64,000 nt of DNA from Allorhodoferax sp032337135 (GTDB taxonomy: Bacteria > Pseudomonadota > Gammaproteobacteria > Burkholderiales > Burkholderiaceae_C): the NCBI RefSeq assembly GCF_032337135.1, contig NZ_JAVXZZ010000002.1, positions 248,001-312,000 on the forward strand, written 5' to 3'. This document shows, piece after piece, positions 17,908-28,157 of the stretch (within the stretch, counting starts at the first letter, position 1; the number at the start of each line of letters is the position of its first letter). The notes beneath the pieces were generated by a model. The model was not told where the DNA came from. It made no database searches and worked only from the letters and a program-made list of their open reading frames with translations. Made by a program: the position numbers and the translations under genes.

Positions 17908-18951
17908 ATGCTGTATCGAACGATTGATCCCGAAAGACTGCCCGAACTGCTGTGCAAGATGCCCAAGGCGGAATTGCACATGCACATCGAGGGTTCACTG
18001 GAGCCAGAGCTCATGTTCGCGCTGGCGCGCCGCAACGGCGTGGCCATGAAATACCCCTCGGTAGAGGCGCTGCGCGGTGCCTACGAATTCGACAACCTGC
18101 AAAGCTTTCTGGACATCTACCACGAGGGCACCTTGGTGCTCAAGACCGAGCAGGACTTCTACGACATGACCTGTGCCTACCTTGAACGCGCCAAGGCGGA
18201 CAACGTGTTGCACACGGAAATCTTCTTTGATACCCAGACCCACATCGGCCATGGATTGGCAGCGAAGGTTGTGGTGGATGGTTTGTACCGGGCCTGTCAG
18301 GATGCGCCCGCCAAGTATGGCGTCACGGCTTCCCTGATCCTGTGCTTCCTGCGTCATCTGAGTGAGCAGGAGGCGTTTGCCTGCCTGGAAGAGGTGATGC
18401 CCATGCGGGAGAAGATCGTAGGCATCGGTCTGGCCTCCAGTGAGGCGGGGCATCCGCCCGAGAAATTTGCGCGGGTCTTTGCGCGCGCCAAGGAGCTCGG
18501 TTTCCGGCTGGTGGCCCACGCAGGCGAGGAGGCAGGGCCGGAGTACATCTACAGCGCACTGGACGTCCTGCACGTCGAGCGAATCGACCATGGCGTGCAG
18601 GCCATACGCGACCCCGAACTCGTGCGCCGGCTGGCCCGGGAAAGTGTGCCCTTGACGGTGTGCCCGATTTCCAACCTCAAGCTCAAGGTGGTGCATCGGC
18701 TGCAGGACCATTGCCTGGGGGCTTTGCTCGATGCCGGGGTCTGTGCCACGGTCAACTCCGACGATCCGGCCTACTTTGGCGGCTACATCAACGAGAACTA
18801 CACCCAAACCTTCGCCGCGTTGCCCCTGAACGCAACCCATGCCTACCAACTCGCGCGCAACAGCTTTCAGGCCAGCTTCATGGAAGAGGCCCAGCGCAAA
18901 CAGTGCATCGAGAGGCTCGACAAGGTGTTCGAAACTTTCTATCGCCCTTGA
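17908..18951 (+). CDS. adenine deaminase of the adenosine-deaminase family (often annotated adenosine deaminase)
   Basis: A 347-aa zinc amidohydrolase. Metal ligands: H24 and H26 in HMHIEG, H204 in HAGEE (with general acid E207) and D285 in NSDDP; H228 in RIDHG is catalytic. Three signatures match the group proven to deaminate adenine (Pseudomonas aeruginosa PA0148 type) rather than adenosine: EGSLEPE after the first histidines in place of DG, the segment GLASSEAGHPP (174-184), and FLRHLSE. Product inferred: adenine to hypoxanthine, which XdhAB can oxidise. It sits behind a terminator-like hairpin after the transporter operon. Confidence 0.72.
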   Translation: MLYRTIDPERLPELLCKMPKAELHMHIEGSLEPELMFALARRNGVAMKYPSVEALRGAYEFDNLQSFLDIYHEGTLVLKTEQDFYDMTCAYLERAKADNVLHTEIFFDTQTHIGHGLAAKVVVDGLYRACQDAPAKYGVTASLILCFLRHLSEQEAFACLEEVMPMREKIVGIGLASSEAGHPPEKFARVFARAKELGFRLVAHAGEEAGPEYIYSALDVLHVERIDHGVQAIRDPELVRRLARESVPLTVCPISNLKLKVVHRLQDHCLGALLDAGVCATVNSDDPAYFGGYINENYTQTFAALPLNATHAYQLARNSFQASFMEEAQRKQCIERLDKVFETFYRP

Positions 18952-19013
18952 ATGCGTCACTGCGGTGTGCGCAATAATCGGCACCATAAATGATCATCAC
19001 AAGAGGAGATTTC

Positions 19014-19403
19014 ATGGCGCAGGACATGAATACACAAGGCAGCAAACTGTTGATCGTGGACGACAGCAAGGTGTCGCGCATGCGCATTCGTGCGTTCTTT
19101 GACAATCATTGTCCGAGTTGGGTCGTCCAGGAAGCAGGGAGTGGTGATGAGGCATTGCAGCTTTGTGCGAGCTTCGTACCTGACTATGTGACCATGGATG
19201 TCAATATGCCAGGCATCAGTGGCTTTGAGGCGGCACCACGCATTCTGGCCATCAATCCGCTTGCACGGGTCGTGATGCTGACGGCCAATATCCAGGAGAG
19301 CAGCAAGCAGATGGCAGCCAATCTGCAGCTGAGTTTCGTTGCCAAACCGGTCACGGAGGCATCCCTGCAGCAGGCGCTCAACTTCATGCTGGTGACGCCA
19401 TGA
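19014..19403 (+). CDS. CheY-like single-domain response regulator
   Basis: A 129-aa receiver domain: acidic pair in IVDDSK, phospho-acceptor aspartate in VTMDVNMPG, switch threonine in MLTANI and conserved lysine in VAKPV. The ATG at 19014 follows AGAGGAGA at a good distance, which beats the in-frame ATG at 18990. Its stop overlaps the start of a CheC/CheX-like gene. A partner kinase is not encoded nearby. The pair interrupts a purine-catabolic gene run, so its input is unclear. Confidence 0.9.
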   Translation: MAQDMNTQGSKLLIVDDSKVSRMRIRAFFDNHCPSWVVQEAGSGDEALQLCASFVPDYVTMDVNMPGISGFEAAPRILAINPLARVVMLTANIQESSKQMAANLQLSFVAKPVTEASLQQALNFMLVTP

Positions 19404-20023
19404 TGAGGCTTAGCGAACTGGAAATCGATGCTCTGGGCGAGATCTTCAATGTTGGTGTGGGTCTGGCTGCGGACGTGATGAGCCAGATGGTCAACGAGAC
19501 GGTGCGATTGTCGGTGCCGATCGTTGAAGTCGTTAGCCACGATCAGGCTGGACTGTATTTCGTGGAACGCATCAAGCGCCCTTTATGTGCCATACGACAG
19601 ACCTACGTCGGTGAGGTCACCACCGACGCCATCTTGATGTTTCCTGAAGACAATAGCCTGGAGTTGGTGCGTGCCATGGTCGGTAGTGATGTGCCGGTGG
19701 AGCAGCTGGCGGACATGGAGCGTGATGCCATGGCCGAGATCGGCAACATCATTCTCAATGCCGTAATCTCCAGCATTTCCAATACCTTGAACCTGTCTTT
19801 TGACGGCTCGCTTCCGGATGTCAGCATCATTGATGCACAGGGCATATTCACGGATCTCGTGGGGCGGAGCAAAGCGGGCGGCGCCCCGTCATCGGTGTTG
19901 GCACTGACCATTGATTTCGCACTGGAAACCAGACAGGTCAATGGCTACCTTGCATTCCTGCTGGACATTCCGTCCAGCGAGCGCTTGGTGGTGCAATTGG
20001 CACGCTACATCGAGAGCATCTGA
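19400..20023 (+). CDS. CheC/CheX-like phosphatase
   Basis: A 207-aa protein with two copies of the CheC active-site helix pattern D-x3-E-x2-N: DALGEIFN near residue 10 and DAMAEIGNIILN near residue 110. The second carries the extra downstream asparagine. CheC proteins dephosphorylate CheY-P. It is translationally coupled (ATGA) to the CheY-like gene, so it most likely resets that regulator. The N-terminal MMRL offers two adjacent ATG codons. Confidence 0.83.
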   Translation: MMRLSELEIDALGEIFNVGVGLAADVMSQMVNETVRLSVPIVEVVSHDQAGLYFVERIKRPLCAIRQTYVGEVTTDAILMFPEDNSLELVRAMVGSDVPVEQLADMERDAMAEIGNIILNAVISSISNTLNLSFDGSLPDVSIIDAQGIFTDLVGRSKAGGAPSSVLALTIDFALETRQVNGYLAFLLDIPSSERLVVQLARYIESI

Positions 20024-20082
20024 TAGCGGATATTTGCGAAGTTGTATAACGCCGCGTGCGACCGCCCGCTACAGTGCATCTG

Positions 20083-21402
20083 ATGAAAGCATTTCGTTCG
20101 CGTCTTTTGTGGTTTCCCCATGGGGCGGCACAGGCCTGTCTTGAAGATGACGGCCTGTTGGTGCTGGAGCGCCATGGTTGTGGCCATTGGGTGGTTCGGG
20201 CCGTCGGTGCGTGGCAGGCTTTGCATGGCCAATTTGCTGACGTTCCGACCGAGCACTTGCCCGGACGAATCATCGCTCCGGGATTTGTCGATCTGCATAT
20301 TCATTTTCCCCAGGCCAACATCATTGGCTCGCCAGCCGATGGATTGCTGCCATGGTTGGAGAATTACACCTTTCCAGAAGAGTCACGGTATGCTGATCCG
20401 GCTTACAGCACGCGAGCTGCGGAGGCCTTCGTCGATGAATTGGTGCGCAATGGCGTGACGACTGCCGTTGCATTCGCCACTTCGCACCCGCATTCCGTGC
20501 AGGCCTTGAATGCGCGGGCGTTCGAACGCGGCTTGCGGCTTGTCAGTGGGCTGGTGCTGATGGATCGCAATGCGCCTGACTACCTGCTCAATCCCTCCAG
20601 TGGGGCGGTAGGGGCCACCGAGCAGAGTTTGCGCGACACGGAATCCCTGATTCAGCAATGGCATGGCAAGGGCCGCATTGGCTACGCCATCACGCCACGG
20701 TTTGCCCCGACCAGTTCGGAAGCGCAGTTGCGCGGTGCGGGGGAGTTGGCGGCCCAATTCCCCGATGTCTGGATCCAGTCGCACGTGTCGGAGAACAGGG
20801 ATGAGATTGCCTGGGTACGCGAGCTGTTTCCGAAGGCGCACAGTTACCTGGGGGTCTATGAGCACTTTGGTTTGATGCGCAGGCGTGCACTGTATGCCCA
20901 TTGCATCCACTTCGACGACTACGATCGCGCGATGATGCGTGACCATCATGCCGGGGCGGCGGTCAGTCCCACCAGCAATCTATTTTTGGGCAGCGGTTTT
21001 TTTGATTTCGTCGGGGCGGACCGTGTGGGCTTCCACTACGGGTTGGCCAGCGATGTAGGTGGTGGTACATCGTTCAGTCCTTTCCACACCATGCTCGCGG
21101 CGTATTACGTGGGGCGTGAGGGAATGACCAAGCAAGGGCTATCGCTGTCTCCGCAGCATCTGTGGTGGCAGCACACCGCCGGTGCCGGACAAGCGATGGG
21201 ACTGTGCGGTGACAACGGGGAGGCAGTGGTCGGCAACCTGGTCGAAGGCGCCGACGCTGATTTTGTCGTACTTAATCCTCAGGCCACGCCTTTGTTGGCA
21301 CGCAAGACGGCTGGGGCGCAGACACTGGATGAACTGCTGTTCTCTCTTATAGTACTGGGGGATGACCGGGTCATCGAGCGAACCCATCTCGCGTCGGTCT
21401 GA
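20083..21402 (+). CDS. guaD: guanine deaminase
   Basis: A 439-aa amidohydrolase converting guanine to xanthine. Zinc-binding HIH at residues 72-74 (GFVDLHIHFPQ) is the characteristic guanine-deaminase form. PRFAPTSSE, QSHVSENRDE and the late GLASDVGGGTSFSPF are further family landmarks. The ATG at 20083 is preferred to the GTG at 20056. Its product is the substrate of XdhAB encoded 10 kb upstream. A TATAAC element (20044-20049) may be a -10 box. Confidence 0.93.
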   Translation: MKAFRSRLLWFPHGAAQACLEDDGLLVLERHGCGHWVVRAVGAWQALHGQFADVPTEHLPGRIIAPGFVDLHIHFPQANIIGSPADGLLPWLENYTFPEESRYADPAYSTRAAEAFVDELVRNGVTTAVAFATSHPHSVQALNARAFERGLRLVSGLVLMDRNAPDYLLNPSSGAVGATEQSLRDTESLIQQWHGKGRIGYAITPRFAPTSSEAQLRGAGELAAQFPDVWIQSHVSENRDEIAWVRELFPKAHSYLGVYEHFGLMRRRALYAHCIHFDDYDRAMMRDHHAGAAVSPTSNLFLGSGFFDFVGADRVGFHYGLASDVGGGTSFSPFHTMLAAYYVGREGMTKQGLSLSPQHLWWQHTAGAGQAMGLCGDNGEAVVGNLVEGADADFVVLNPQATPLLARKTAGAQTLDELLFSLIVLGDDRVIERTHLASV

Positions 21403-21423
21403 TGGCGCTGGGGATGCATCGGG

Positions 21424-21446
21424 AGCACCACTAGAATGGTGCTTTT
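21424..21446 (+). terminator. hairpin before dcd (weak terminator or operator over a -10 box)
   Basis: AGCACCA (21424-21430) pairs with TGGTGCT (21437-21443), followed by TTTT (21443-21446). The same stretch contains TAGAAT (21432-21437), which could be the dcd -10 element. It may therefore end guaD transcripts, or it may be a palindromic control site for dcd. Confidence 0.45.
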
Positions 21447-21456
21447 GGAGCGCAAC

Positions 21457-22023
21457 ATGAGCATCAAGAGCGACAAGTGGATTCGGCGCATGGCCGAACA
21501 GCACGGCATGATCGAGCCCTTCGAGCCCGGGCAGATCCGACAGCGCGACGGCAACCGCCTGATCAGCTATGGCACCAGCAGCTATGGGTACGACATTCGC
21601 TGTGCGGCGGAGTTCAAGGTGTTTACCAACATCCACAGCACTGTGGTTGATCCCAAGAATTTTGACGAAAAGAGTTTCGTCGACTTCCATGATGATGTCT
21701 GCATCATCCCGCCCAACAGTTTCGCATTGGCCCGCACCGTCGAATATTTCCGCATTCCTCGCAACGTGTTGACCATCTGCCTGGGGAAAAGCACGTATGC
21801 GCGCTGCGGCATCATCGTCAACGTGACTCCCTTCGAGCCGGAGTGGGAGGGCTATGTCACGCTGGAGTTTTCCAATACGACACCGCTGCCAGCCAAGATC
21901 TATGCCGGCGAAGGTTGTGCGCAAGTGCTCTTTTTCGAGAGTGACGAAGTCTGCGAAACCAGCTACAAGGATCGTGGTGGCAAGTACCAGGGTCAGCACG
22001 GTGTGACGCTGCCCAAGGCCTGA
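21457..22023 (+). CDS. dcd: dCTP deaminase
   Basis: A 188-aa homotrimeric enzyme converting dCTP to dUTP for thymidylate synthesis. The length is the family norm. The motif with the active-site glutamate is in NVTPFEPEWEGYVTLEFSN, and the nucleotide-binding CLGKSTYARCG segment is present. The ATG at 21457 follows GGAG by 6 nt and gives the standard MSIKSDKWI start. Confidence 0.96.
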   Translation: MSIKSDKWIRRMAEQHGMIEPFEPGQIRQRDGNRLISYGTSSYGYDIRCAAEFKVFTNIHSTVVDPKNFDEKSFVDFHDDVCIIPPNSFALARTVEYFRIPRNVLTICLGKSTYARCGIIVNVTPFEPEWEGYVTLEFSNTTPLPAKIYAGEGCAQVLFFESDEVCETSYKDRGGKYQGQHGVTLPKA

Positions 22024-22083
22024 TCGGCACCTGCTGCGGGTGTTGCCTGCGTTGGAATCCTGCCGGATTTGCGGGCTATGGGG

Positions 22084-22126
22084 GATAATGCGGGTTGCCC
22101 TCTGACCCAGAGGGTGGTTGGGCAAC
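22084..22126 (+). promoter_or_regulatory. rhlE promoter -10 and structured leader
   Basis: GATAAT (22084-22089) is a candidate -10. It is followed by nested inverted repeats: GTTGC/GCAAC (22094-22098 with 22122-22126) enclosing CCTCT/AGAGG (22099-22103 with 22109-22113). A structured leader would fit temperature- or helicase-dependent control of a DEAD-box gene, but this is an inference. Confidence 0.4.
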
Positions 22127-22153
22127 GTCGCCCAGCCTACCGATCTCCATTGC

Positions 22154-23638
<1,485 letters not shown>

Positions 23639-23663
23639 TCGGCAGCCTTTTCCTCCAACGCAC

Positions 23664-24512
23664 TCAAGTGCCCGGGGCTTGCATTTGGGGGCAGTCCACG
23701 GTGATCAGCTCCGGACTCCAGTGCTGTCGGTCGGAAACACGTAGCGCTGCAAGCTGACCACCCCAGACGCAACCCTGGTCCAAGGCATACACGTCCTCCC
23801 GGCCTAGCCAGCCCAAGGTAGACCAGTGGCCGAAAGCCACGATGTCCCGTGCGGTTTGGCGCCCTGGGACGTCAAACCAGGGCATGCAGCCGTCCGGCGC
23901 CGATGCGGCGGGGCCCTTGGCGGAAAACTCCATGGTCCCCTGCGCATCGCAGAAGCGCAGGCGTGTCAGCGCATTGACGATCACGCGGATACGGTCGTGC
24001 CCCTTCAGGTCGTCGTGCCATCGGGATGGTGCATCGCCATACATGGTGGCAAAGAAATCCCGCGCGGCGTTACTTTGAAGTACGGCTTCCACTTCCCGCG
24101 CTAACGACACAGCTTGATTGGCAGACCATTGGGGCAATACGCCCGCATGCACCATCAGCACGGTTCTCGTGCCGATTACCTCACGGTGGGCCAAACCTTG
24201 GTGGCGCAACCAGTGCACCATCGCATCGCGGCCCGGGTCTTCCAGCAACGGCGTAAGTGTGTCCTTGCGTTTCGGAGGTCGGCAGCCGTGGGCCACGGCC
24301 AGCAAGTGCAGGTCATGGTTTCCCAGCAGGCAGTGGGCGCTACTTCCATAGGCCATCAGTCGACGCACGACCGCCACCGAATCGGGGCCGCGGTTGACCA
24401 GATCGCCGAGCACATACAGGGTGTCTCGGCTGGGAGAGAAGTCCACATGATGCAGAAGCTGGGCCAGCGCGTCGTCGCAGCCTTGGATATCGCCAATCAG
24501 GTACAGTGCCAT
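23664..24512 (-). CDS. apaH: bis(5'-nucleosyl)-tetraphosphatase, symmetrical
   Basis: A 282-aa metallophosphatase that hydrolyses Ap4A to two ADP. The metal-binding motifs are in order: GDIQGCDD near residue 7, GDLVNRGPDS near 36 and GNHDLH near 64. The start gives MALYLIGDIQGC, as in other ApaH proteins. It converges with rhlE and diverges from the CNNM-like gene, with only 24 bp between the starts. Confidence 0.95.
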   Translation of the reverse strand: MALYLIGDIQGCDDALAQLLHHVDFSPSRDTLYVLGDLVNRGPDSVAVVRRLMAYGSSAHCLLGNHDLHLLAVAHGCRPPKRKDTLTPLLEDPGRDAMVHWLRHQGLAHREVIGTRTVLMVHAGVLPQWSANQAVSLAREVEAVLQSNAARDFFATMYGDAPSRWHDDLKGHDRIRVIVNALTRLRFCDAQGTMEFSAKGPAASAPDGCMPWFDVPGRQTARDIVAFGHWSTLGWLGREDVYALDQGCVWGGQLAALRVSDRQHWSPELITVDCPQMQAPGT

Positions 24513-24536
24513 CTTCCGATTTTCGCCGCAGTTTCC

Positions 24537-25841
24537 ATGGATTTCTTGCTGATACTGGTGTTGACCGTGCTCAATGGCTTGTTCGCCATGAGCGAGCTGG
24601 CGCTTACGGCCAGCAAGCGCATCCACCTGCAGAACATGCAGGACGCCGGTGACAAGGGCGCGCGGGCCGCCCTCGTGCTGCTCGACAATCCGACCCAGTT
24701 CCTTTCGGTGGTGCAGGTAGGTATCACCTCGATTGGCATGCTCAATGCCATTGTCGGCGAGGCTGCGTTCAGCGAAGGATTGGCCCAGTGGCTCAAGGGT
24801 ACGGTGCACCTGTCGGATCGGGTGGCTGAAGTCACGGCTACGGGTTTGGTCGTGACGTGCATCACCTTTTTGACCATTCTTCTGGGTGAGCTGGTTCCGA
24901 AGCGCATTGGGCAGCTGTATCCGGAGCAGGTCGCCAGCCTGCTGGCGCGGCCGATGACTTGGGTTGCCCGCCTTGCCCGCCCATTCGTGCGATTGCTGTC
25001 GTATTCGACGCATGGCATCTTGCGTCTGTTGCGCATCGATACGACCGACAGCCGCGGGGTGACCGAGGCGGAGATTTCGGCCAGCCTGGAGGAGGGGGTG
25101 GACGCCGGCATCATCGAAGAGCACGAGCACCAGATGGTGCGCAACGTGTTTCACTTGGATGACCGCACCCTGACGTCAATGATGCAGCCGCGTTCCGAAA
25201 TTCAGTGGGTCGATGCGACGGCCACCGTGGCGCAGACCCTGGAGTCTCTGGGCCAAGGTCGTGAGCACCACTCCTGGTATCCGGTATGCCGGGGGTCCCT
25301 CGAGCAGGTCGTGGGCATGATCAGCGTCGCTCGGCTGCTCGAATTGGGAACCACTGCCCAGGGGGGCATCGAGGATTGGGCTGAGCCGGCGGTTTTCGTT
25401 CCCGAAACGCTCAATGGCATGGAGTTGATCGAGCACTTTCGTGCCAAGGCCGCACGCATGGTGTTCGTAGTGGACGAATATGGTGATTTGCAGGGGCTGC
25501 TGACGCCATTTGACCTGTTGCAGGCGATTACCGGAGAACTCAAGCCGACAGTGGCTGCCGACGCGTGGGCACAAAAGGAGGACAACGGTGGATGGCTGCT
25601 GGATGGCGCCATGCCGGTGGAGGAAATGAAGCATCGCCTGGACATCGATGTCGAGTTGCCGTTGGAGCAGCGTTACAGCACGGTCGCCGGATTGCTGATG
25701 GCAGTCAGTGGGCGCCTGCTGGCGGTTGGTGAGAGGGTCCAATGCGCTGGATGGGAGTTTGAGGTTGCAACGGTGCAAGGCATGCGTCTGGACAGCATTC
25801 GGGCTACACCCCGGGCCCAGCAGCCACCTGCCGCGACATAG
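24537..25841 (+). CDS. CNNM/CorC-type (hemolysin-related) membrane protein
   Basis: A 434-aa protein. The N-terminal DUF21 (CNNM) membrane domain has about four transmembrane helices (residues 1-150, NGLFAMSELAL and LTILLGELVPKRIG). It is followed by a CBS pair (about 210-340, MQPRSEIQWVD and VVDEYGDLQGLLTPFDLL) and a C-terminal CorC/HlyC domain (345-425). The family handles magnesium or other divalent cations and is often misnamed hemolysin. It starts 24 bp from the divergent apaH start. Confidence 0.9.
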   Translation: MDFLLILVLTVLNGLFAMSELALTASKRIHLQNMQDAGDKGARAALVLLDNPTQFLSVVQVGITSIGMLNAIVGEAAFSEGLAQWLKGTVHLSDRVAEVTATGLVVTCITFLTILLGELVPKRIGQLYPEQVASLLARPMTWVARLARPFVRLLSYSTHGILRLLRIDTTDSRGVTEAEISASLEEGVDAGIIEEHEHQMVRNVFHLDDRTLTSMMQPRSEIQWVDATATVAQTLESLGQGREHHSWYPVCRGSLEQVVGMISVARLLELGTTAQGGIEDWAEPAVFVPETLNGMELIEHFRAKAARMVFVVDEYGDLQGLLTPFDLLQAITGELKPTVAADAWAQKEDNGGWLLDGAMPVEEMKHRLDIDVELPLEQRYSTVAGLLMAVSGRLLAVGERVQCAGWEFEVATVQGMRLDSIRATPRAQQPPAAT

Positions 25842-25955
25842 GGCGCATTTTCGGGCCCCCCCTGGGTTTGCGGCATCAGTGCAGGGCATGCCTGTGAGGA
25901 GTCTGCATGGGTTTACACTCGCTTGCATGATGAACGCGGCGGCGAGAGACAAGCG

Positions 25956-27059
25956 ATGACCAAGGGCATGATTCTGGCGGCGGGCCAGGGAACACGCGTT
26001 CGTCCCCTGACCAATGATGTGCCCAAACCCATGATTCCCATTCTGGGCAAGCCCGTGATGGAGTATTTGATTGAGCTCATGGCATCCCACGGTATCCGGG
26101 AAATCATGGTCAATGTGGCCTGGCACCACAGGAAGATCGAAGAGTATTTTGGCGATGGCCGGCGCTGGGGGGTCGAAATCGGTTACTCCTACGAAGGCGC
26201 TTTGGAGCATGGCGACGTGGTGCCGCGGCCCAAAGGGTCTGCCGGTGGCATGCGCCATATTCAGGATTGCTCTGGGTTTTTCGACGAAACGACCGTGGTG
26301 GCGTGTGGTGATGCGTTGGTCGATTTGGACTTGACAGCAGCCGTTGCCGAACACCGCGACCAGGGGGCGTTGGCCAGTGTGGTGGCCCTGGAAGTGCCGC
26401 GCAGCGACGTGGCCAACTACGGCATCGTGGTCGCCGATGCAGCGGGGAGGATCGAGTCCTTCCAGGAGAAACCCACGCCAGCCCAAGCACAGTCCACCTT
26501 GGCCTCCACCGGTATCTATCTGTTTGAGCCCGCAGTGCTGGAGCACATTCCGGCACAGCAAAGCTACGACATTGGGTCACAGCTGTTTCCTTCACTGGTG
26601 GGGAAAGGTCTGCCATTTTTCGTCCAGAGCCGCCCCTTCCGGTGGATCGATATCGGTCGCGTCACGGACTATTGGTCGGTCCTGCAGCGAGCACTGGCTG
26701 GTGAATTGGCCAACGTGACCATGCCGGGACGGGAGATCCGCCCCGGTGTGTTTGTCGGACTCAGCGTTCAGGTCGATTGGGATACGGTCGACATCCAGGG
26801 GCCCGTGTACCTGGGCTCGTCGGTGCGCATCGAGTCCGGTTGCACGGTGCGTGGCCCTGCATGGATTGGCCATGGTAGTCATCTGCGGTCTGGGGCAAGG
26901 CTGGACCGCTGCGTGCTCATGGAGTACACGCGCATCGGTACCGATGTCGCGATGGCAGACATGGTGGTGTCACCGCGTTATTGTGTTGACCGCCAGGGAC
27001 ATACGACCTACCGGGGTGATGACAGCACCCATCTGCGCTGGAGCGATGCCCGCGCCTGA
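25956..27059 (+). CDS. sugar nucleotidyltransferase with left-handed beta-helix domain (GDP-mannose pyrophosphorylase-like)
   Basis: A 367-aa protein. An N-terminal nucleotidyltransferase domain has the signature MILAAGQGTRVRPLT (residues 5-19), PKPMIPILGKP, CGDALVDLD with the metal aspartate, and VANYGIVV. A C-terminal hexapeptide-repeat segment (about 265-345) resembles mannose-1-phosphate guanylyltransferases and GMPPB-like NDP-sugar synthases. It lies 30 bp upstream of the rml operon, so it probably supplies a second activated sugar for polysaccharide or glycan synthesis. The nucleotide specificity is not certain. Confidence 0.83.
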   Translation: MTKGMILAAGQGTRVRPLTNDVPKPMIPILGKPVMEYLIELMASHGIREIMVNVAWHHRKIEEYFGDGRRWGVEIGYSYEGALEHGDVVPRPKGSAGGMRHIQDCSGFFDETTVVACGDALVDLDLTAAVAEHRDQGALASVVALEVPRSDVANYGIVVADAAGRIESFQEKPTPAQAQSTLASTGIYLFEPAVLEHIPAQQSYDIGSQLFPSLVGKGLPFFVQSRPFRWIDIGRVTDYWSVLQRALAGELANVTMPGREIRPGVFVGLSVQVDWDTVDIQGPVYLGSSVRIESGCTVRGPAWIGHGSHLRSGARLDRCVLMEYTRIGTDVAMADMVVSPRYCVDRQGHTTYRGDDSTHLRWSDARA

Positions 27060-27089
27060 AAGCAACATTCACTGAAGTATTCCCAAACC

Positions 27090-28157
27090 ATGACCATTCT
27101 TGTCACCGGCGGCGCAGGCTTCATCGGCAGCAATTTTGTGCTGGACTGGCTGGCCCAGTCGAACGAAACCGTGATCAATCTGGACAAGCTCAGCTATGCG
27201 GGCAACCTGCAAAACCTGGCCTCCCTGCAGGGAGATTCCCGCCACACCTTCGTTCAAGGCGACATTGGTGATGCGGCCGTGGTGGGGCCACTGCTGCGAG
27301 ACCACGGCGTGCGTGCGGTCGTCAACTTTGCTGCCGAGAGCCACGTTGACCGCTCCATTCACGGCCCTGAAGCCTTCGTGCAGAACAACATCGTCGGCAC
27401 CTTCCATCTGCTCGAAGCGGTGCGTGCGTACTGGAGCGAACTCCCTGCGCAAGGCAAGAGCGGCTTTCGCTTCCTGCACGTCAGCACCGACGAAGTCTAT
27501 GGGTCACTCGCCAAGGACGATCCGGCCTTCACCGAACGCAACCCCCACGAACCCAACAGTCCCTACAGTGCCAGCAAGGCTGCCAGCGACCATCTGGTGC
27601 GCGCGTGGCACCACACCTATGGGCTGCCGGTACTCACCACCAACTGCTCCAACAACTACGGTCCCTACCATTTCCCCGAGAAGCTGATTCCGCTGATGAT
27701 CGTCAACGCCCTGGCCGGCAAGCCCTTGCCCGTTTACGGAGATGGCCAGCAGATCCGCGACTGGCTCTATGTGAAGGACCACTGCAGTGCCATCCGCCGC
27801 GTGCTCGAAGCGGGCAGGGTCGGGGAGACGTACAACGTTGGTGGTTGGAACGAGAAAGCCAACATCGACATCGTCCAGACCGTCTGCACACTGCTCGACG
27901 AACTCCAGCCTCGTGCTGATGGCAAGCGCTACGCCGAACAGATCACCTACGTGGCAGACCGCCCCGGCCACGACCGCCGCTACGCCATTGATGCCCGCAA
28001 GATCGAGCGCGAACTCGGCTGGAAGCCGGCCGAAACCTTCGACACCGGCATCGCGAAGACCGTGCGCTGGTACCTGGACAACCCCCAGTGGGTCGCCAAT
28101 GTGCAAAGCGGCAGTTACCGCCAGTGGGTGAACCAGCAGTACGGCGCACAGGCATGA
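27090..28157 (+). CDS. rfbB: dTDP-glucose 4,6-dehydratase
   Basis: A 355-aa extended SDR, second enzyme of dTDP-L-rhamnose synthesis. The NAD-binding GGAGFIGSNF is at residues 7-16. The catalytic STDEVYG region and YSASKAASDHLVRAW (Y/K pair) are present. The start ATG at 27090 gives the usual MTILVTGGAGFIG. It is coupled to rfbD by ATGA. Confidence 0.96.
   Translation: MTILVTGGAGFIGSNFVLDWLAQSNETVINLDKLSYAGNLQNLASLQGDSRHTFVQGDIGDAAVVGPLLRDHGVRAVVNFAAESHVDRSIHGPEAFVQNNIVGTFHLLEAVRAYWSELPAQGKSGFRFLHVSTDEVYGSLAKDDPAFTERNPHEPNSPYSASKAASDHLVRAWHHTYGLPVLTTNCSNNYGPYHFPEKLIPLMIVNALAGKPLPVYGDGQQIRDWLYVKDHCSAIRRVLEAGRVGETYNVGGWNEKANIDIVQTVCTLLDELQPRADGKRYAEQITYVADRPGHDRRYAIDARKIERELGWKPAETFDTGIAKTVRWYLDNPQWVANVQSGSYRQWVNQQYGAQA

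Noticed and set aside
24513..25154. Upstream extension of apaH
   Set aside because: The open frame continues, but it is antisense to the CNNM-like gene. MALYLIGDIQGC at 24512 is the standard ApaH start.
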